Positions 59,010 to 64,000 of a stretch of 64,000 nt of DNA are shown piece by piece. Origin of the DNA: Pleurotus djamor. Taxonomy: Eukaryota; Basidiomycota; Agaricomycetes; Agaricales; Pleurotaceae. Each line of letters begins with the position of its first letter. Position 1 is the stretch's first letter. Made by a program: the position numbers and the translations under genes. The stretch is taken from assembly GCA_029747585.1 (NCBI GenBank), contig JAPEVF010000076.1:1-64000 (forward strand), written 5' to 3'. The notes below the pieces were generated by a model. The model worked only from the letters and a program-made list of their open reading frames with translations, had not been told where the DNA came from and did not search any database.

Positions 59010-60753
59010 CTATGACGAAGGACTTCCCGGAAGTCTGGTGGGACTGCACATGTTCCCCCACAACCCATTCACGAATGAATGGACAGTGGTGGGCTCCTGT
59101 AGATGCGGGTCGCGCATTGAGTGAGGGTGACCCAGCATTCGCCTGGGGTCGTTGCGGCTTTGGGAAGGTTGCGACATCCGTTTATTGTAATACCCGCTTG
59201 GATTATGATGATATTGGGGTACATCACCGCATGTTTGCAGCATCGTCATGAGGTCGTCTGGGCCAACATAGTGTTGCCTTATCGTACTGGGGGAATTCGA
59301 AGGGGAAGGGGAAAGTAGACCATTCAATGACGAGGGTGTCGGTGGGAGTGATGAGGTGTTGATGGAAAGCGAGGGCGAAGACGCAGCAGAAAAGTTGTCG
59401 ATAGGGAATGGGAATGGGTACGTAGCCGCGGCAAGGTTCGTCGCTTGCTTTGGGGTAGCTTGAGGCATGTATGACGTGTTTGTGTGGACAGAAGGCCTCG
59501 ACCCCGGTGTCCATGGGTGTTGTGGGTCATAGATGACGTTCGAGTCGGAGAAGCTCATGTGGGAGGGATGCATCCGTGGTCGATTGGGTCGGAAGGGTGG
59601 TGGTGCGTTGGTCGGGAGATCGAAGGAAGACGCACTGAGCTCGGTCATAAACGCATCAAGTGACGATGACGAGCGCGAAGGAGATGGATGAACTGTCGAT
59701 GACGCGCCCATATTGAGGTATTCTGACGCCGAGGAGTTGACGAAATCACCGGAGATCATTCCAGGCGTGTCCGTTGTCAACGACCTCCGAAAAGCCAAAT
59801 CATCTAGGGTCGAAGGCGAAAGTGACATCAGCGGCGCGAATTCAGGAACATCGGCGACGCATGGAAATAGAGGGTCTATTCCTGGGCTGATAGAATTATT
59901 GTCGGAGGACGAGGAGGCGGAGGTGGGTGACCGATGACGGGCGTAAGGGACATTGCTGACTGATCGACGCCTTGTACGAGCACCCTTGCTGGGGTCAGAG
60001 TTGATTCTGATCAGGCGACTATAGCTGAAGGACGGGTGAGAATGTGGTCATGGCAAACCCAAAACTAAGTCTTACCGGTTTTTTGCAGAGAGCCCGGTTC
60101 TTCCGGGAAAGTACGTTTTCACTATCTTAGTCCATGACTTGCCCATGACCTCGACGGCATCGAGTAGTTGAGCATCCTGTTGGGAGGGACGTCAACGTTG
60201 TGCAGCGGTCAGCGTATCATTGCGCTCACTTCTTCTGGAGACCATACGGTTCGATCGATATCAGGGTTGAGCGTGTCGCTCCAACGTTTTGCACATTCTG
60301 TCGCGAAGGCATATCAGGAAGAATGAAGAAGCCCACTAGACTAATCGCTTACGGTCATTATTTCTGGTTTGGACAATGCCTGCAACCAAGGACCATCTAC
60401 GACAATCATACGGTTAGTGTTATCGAAGAGAAGGTGAACGCGTAACGCACTTTGTTCCATATTTTTGGACGGCTTCTATTAATCGCTCGTCCTCATCGGC
60501 AGACCAACCGCCTTTCGCGACGACGGAAGCCATTTTCGCGAACCAACGCTTGCGACAATCTTTGTTTGTGCGGTTTGGTACGTGCTTTGAGATTTGATGC
60601 CACTTCGAAGGAGGGTTGCCGTCCGGGTCCTCTGTAATGCGTATCGTTGATAGACGTTTTCGATGTGCGAAGACTGGTCATACCTTGTTTTACGGCATTA
60701 CGAAGCAGATCATCCTCATCTTCCGTCCACGATCGGCGTTCCCTGCAAGTCAT
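59010..60753 (-). CDS. Three-repeat Myb-like DNA-binding protein
   Basis: Six exons: 60753-60684, 60631-60451, 60396-60353, 60297-60230, 60176-60076 and 60024-59010. They give 492 residues. Three Myb/SANT repeats lie in the first 170 residues. Repeat 1 runs from RRSWTEDEDDLL to DCRKRWFAKM, repeat 2 from GGWSADEDERLI to QCAKRWSDTL, and repeat 3 from RTVWSPEEDAQLL to LSAKNRYSRL. Each has the spaced tryptophans or hydrophobic substitutes of the Myb fold. A basic patch (RTRRRSV) follows, then a long Ser/Pro-rich C-terminus, probably regulatory. R1R2R3-type proteins bind DNA in the nucleus; the target genes are unknown. The repeats are spread over five short exons, one of only 44 nt, so no single open frame shows the domain. 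Confidence 0.9.
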
Positions 60754-63525
60754 TCTGAAAGGTCTTTTGAGCTGGGAGTCAATTTTAGTGGAATTGTTTG
60801 GGGAAGTTAAAAGGTGACCAAAATCTGAACCTAGCTGGTTTTTGTAAGACCAAGGATGTCTCAATATAGCACACCATGCCTTGACGTTGATGGAATCAGA
60901 AAGAAGCCTATTATGTGATACGGAACTATTCGCAAAATCGCAAGGCGATATAGGATTGCGGAGAAGGGGTGCTTTGACGCGTTTATCCGCGTGCATCCGA
61001 GATGAGGTTGGCAACCTGAGATCCCTATGTTTTTTCTCAGCTTCACCTCAGTAACGGTATCTCATGGTGGCCTTCTGAGATTTTTAGGTACTCAGCCAAG
61101 GCCCCCCAAGAAGGTTCGGGAACAAGCGATTCACTGACAGTTTTGGGACCTGGAAGCAACCTGGAAGTCGCAAAAAAGGGAACGCTAAGCCAACGACCGA
61201 CCAGAAGGAGAGTAGCAGCAGGTCAGAAAGCATCCACTCTGCGGCATTCTGCGTATTCTTGCCCCGGTCGGCGAGAGGCCGAGGGCGTCGACTCCTGTTG
61301 GTGAGGCTTTCGGGTTCAGCAGGTGGCACCAGCGCTAAATCTATTGTTGGAAGTAGATTCATATTTACTCCTATTTGTACTCATAGGCGCACGTATTCAA
61401 ATTGAACCCGGCATGTTCAATGCCTACGTCCAGCATCGGGCAACTTGTCCAATATTATCGCTCTGACGGACTCGCAACAAGTAACTGGATAGAAAATCCC
61501 AACCGGTAGGATTCATCTGTATTCAACCTTTGGGAATCTCGGCGTATGAGGTGGGTTTGTCAGAGGTCACGCTTTTCGATGATTCCGCTGCCCAACAACT
61601 GCTAATGAGTAAGAAGGTCACGCTTTTCGGCTTGCCGCCCGTATCTACATGCCTTGGAACAGAATGGAACCTCTTCCGTTTATCCAATAATTTGATCTCC
61701 CTGCTCGTTCCTCCCACACACCTTCTTTCTGCTTGAAAGGTGACCCATAACTCATGAGGTGGGTCTACTCCTACACACGCTCCCGCCGGCTGATTTCAGA
61801 TCTAACTCTGTGAAGTAAGGCTTTTTCCTTTCGTGGCCTCGATATGGGACTTACTCCGCAGTTCCTTACGACTATTTGCCTCAGGATTCACCTTGCTATC
61901 GCTTAAATCGCCTTTCGGATACTTCGATCGTCTGGGGGCATTTGATATAGCTTCTGCTAGTATCTGAAGGCCGCTATGGGATCGCATGATCATTAGATCT
62001 TGTGGTCTGGGGGTTCATCGCAGTGAACTGAATTACAACCGCAGTTTTCGCCCCACATTAGTGCTAAGCACTTGCTGAAGCGCGTCGGCGACCCCCCTCT
62101 CTCTTTTCTGCAACTCCCTGGGTGCTCTCAGGAATATTTGGGTGCTTCACAAAGGCTTCCACTAGGAATTTCGACGTCTACAGGCATTGGAACCACGCGA
62201 ATTCACCCCCCATCTAACATTAACACACGGTCCCCCCGACGATCTATTTTTGCCTCTGCCAATTCATTCACCGGGAAACTCAATCGTACGCGAGAGCCTA
62301 AAGATATTCCGCGGATCCTTTTAGAGCTAAGTTTACCGTGAACACCCCTGTTTTGGATTACGATGCTTCGCTCCCCTCGGGGAAGGCAGGATGAAAGGGA
62401 GAAGCAATGTTTGGAGCCCGACGCCATCGATGTCGCTGAAATTTTGATGTGTAGGTGGACTACGAACGTGACCGAATGTTTCTTCATGAGCAAGCATGCA
62501 TCCTTTAGTCCAATACGATGGCGGAAATATCTCGCTGGAAAGATGGTCAACCATATGAGGTGGTTCCCCTTATTCGATCACTTATCATACAGTTTACAGA
62601 ACGACAAAGAAAACTTGATATCGGTACCGACCAGCTGTTCCGTACCATGTGTATAGAGGCGTTTGATCACAGCCCCATCGACTAGTGATTGGGGATCGAG
62701 CTGTCTCGGTTGCGCGTAAGGGGGTGACTTCTCATTTCGATAAGTACCAAGAAAAGGGGTTCGCTCGTCCATGAAAAACGATATTAATGCCGGTATGGAC
62801 TGCGCACGTTGTAAGCTGTAAGCGAGTGATGCGTTGTACTCAGCGAGCAACCATGGAAACCCATACGTCTTAGTATGAACCCTTCCTCGGTCAATGACCG
62901 ATGTGGCACTGATAGGAGTCACAGGGGTTACCTCCTTTTTAGTGATCCGACATGACCGAAGCAAGCAGTTAGCAGCAGTCGAGGGGACAAATCTCTAGGA
63001 GTCTCAGTCTCAGCCCATAGCTCAATGCCCTTTTTTCTTCAAGTTATTTGACTATGCTCCCCACACCATTCCGAGATCCTTTGTAGAGTTATCTGCTGAA
63101 CTATCCTTTGATCCCTTTCGCGGTGCATCAGAAAGTCGATCCTTCTGAAATTAGAAGAAGGTATGAACCGAAAGAGATACGCATCAAATAACAAAGAACG
63201 AGGGGGGCCTAAGAGGAGGAACGTATGGGTGGCACATCCACGCGAAACTCCGGAAATATGTCATGTATATCACACCCAGTCAGAGGACGAACATTTATCT
63301 GTCGATCAAGGGTGTGAACGAAATGTATGACGGTGCTTGGAGTGCTTGGAGCTTTGCCTCATAATTCACTTGAATGGTCGGCGGAAATACGACCAGTGCT
63401 CGTATGGAGGTAGTACACCAGTATCTTGGTACGACAGCTCGTTGCTCATACGCATGCAAAGATTTTTGGATATGAATATACAGATGCCTTTAAAACCTTA
63501 TCAATCAATCTCACTCTATGGTCGT
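60754..63525. other. Gene-poor interval of 2.8 kb
   Basis: No gene is supported. Small frames on both strands at 61084-61362 (minus) and 62072-62341 (plus) share a short LPGC-Q peptide in opposite orientation, which could be coincidence or a relic of an inverted repeat. The rest is empty. Confidence 0.4.
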
Positions 63526-64000
63526 CTAAAGCCATTCAACAGTCTGTGAAAAGAACGGTGGTAAGAATGCAAATTCAGGCAAAGCTTGGTCGAGGTGCGT
63601 ACTGCTGGTGGTTTGGATGATATGTCGTATGTGACGCGATTGATCCCAGCCACTTCGTTGGTGATCCGAGAAGAGATCCGCTTCAACACAGCAGGTGGGA
63701 AAACATACCAATCAGCGGTCATAAAGTCCTCCGATTGGACAGCACGAAGGGCGATGACCTAGACCGACAAAAGCAAAGAGTCATAGTTAGATGGAGATTA
63801 TAAGATGGCGTGAGAGTTCAACAGACCTGCTCGTAGGTTCTCGCGTCTCCCATGACACCCACGGCTTTCACTGGGAGAAGAACGGCAAATGCCTGAGATA
63901 TCTGGTCGTATAATTCGGCTTTGCGGATTTCTTCGATGTAGATACTATCAGCGTGTTGGAGAATCTTGACCTGCTCTCGAGTGACCGGGCCAAGGATTCT
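63526..64000 (-). CDS. GUA1: GMP synthase (glutamine-hydrolysing), C-terminal part; 5' end outside window
   Basis: Visible exons: beyond 64000 to 63827, 63758-63603 and 63543-63526. The protein is read as [15 protein letters not shown], then [47 protein letters not shown] and [18 protein letters not shown]. These are the dimerisation-domain motifs of GuaA/Gua1, which aminates XMP to GMP with glutamine and ATP in purine synthesis. The last exon is only 18 nt and encodes TVEWL and the stop, matching the usual PPG-TIEWE ending of the family. The catalytic domains lie to the right of the window. Confidence 0.95.

Noticed and set aside
61084..62341. Short shared peptide (LPGC-Q) on opposite strands as a possible inverted repeat
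   Set aside because: Only a few residues match and the DNA around does not align by eye.

Overview
The window looks like nuclear DNA of a mushroom-forming basidiomycete (Agaricomycete). Genes are dense and carry many short introns, mostly 45-80 nt, with GT-AG borders. Several coding regions sit behind TATA boxes 40-90 nt upstream of the start codon. The protein set also fits: fungal MARVEL proteins, phi-like GSTs, an ATM1 transporter with about ten exons, a Crinkler/RHS-like NTPase gene, and many serine/proline-rich two-finger C2H2 proteins. Organism assignment is inference from gene content. I found no tRNA, rRNA, CRISPR array, prokaryotic operon or complete transposon. The assembly carries nine scattered Ns and at least three apparent one-base frame breaks, so some breaks are probably sequencing artefacts.

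Layout. 1-14.4 kb, all on the minus strand: an uncharacterised helical protein that runs off the left edge, an F-box/LRR protein, two tandem MARVEL membrane proteins duplicated with their promoters, and a large conserved protein of unknown function. 14.6-22.1 kb: a tandem segmental duplication. Each unit has a decayed minus-strand ORF followed by a plus-strand C2H2 gene. 22.9-39.2 kb: five more C2H2 genes, all minus, separated by gene-poor stretches of 0.7-3 kb. 41.7-43.7 kb: a WD40/DUF2415-type protein. 43.7-47.9 kb: gene-poor, with fragments that may be decaying genes. 47.9-55.4 kb, plus strand: LRRC40-like protein, mitochondrial ABC transporter ATM1, and a CR (Crinkler/RHS-type) effector-like NTPase, with a 3' scrap of a second copy beyond it. 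56.0-58.3 kb, minus: two tandem GSTs. 59.0-60.8 kb, minus: a three-repeat Myb protein. 63.5 kb to the right edge, minus: the C-terminus of GMP synthase.

Function and what stands out. Housekeeping genes (ATM1 for mitochondrial Fe-S export, GMP synthase, Myb, WD40 and LRR proteins) surround lineage-specific duplicated families. The most striking feature is the C2H2 run. Six of the seven genes share a finger-1 core (T-A-[KR]-H-N), a C-terminal two-finger layout, and an intron that splits finger 1 at the same codon phase, just before its first zinc-binding histidine. Four of these have a second finger beginning C-X1-C instead of C-X2-C. This looks like a locally expanded transcription-factor family.
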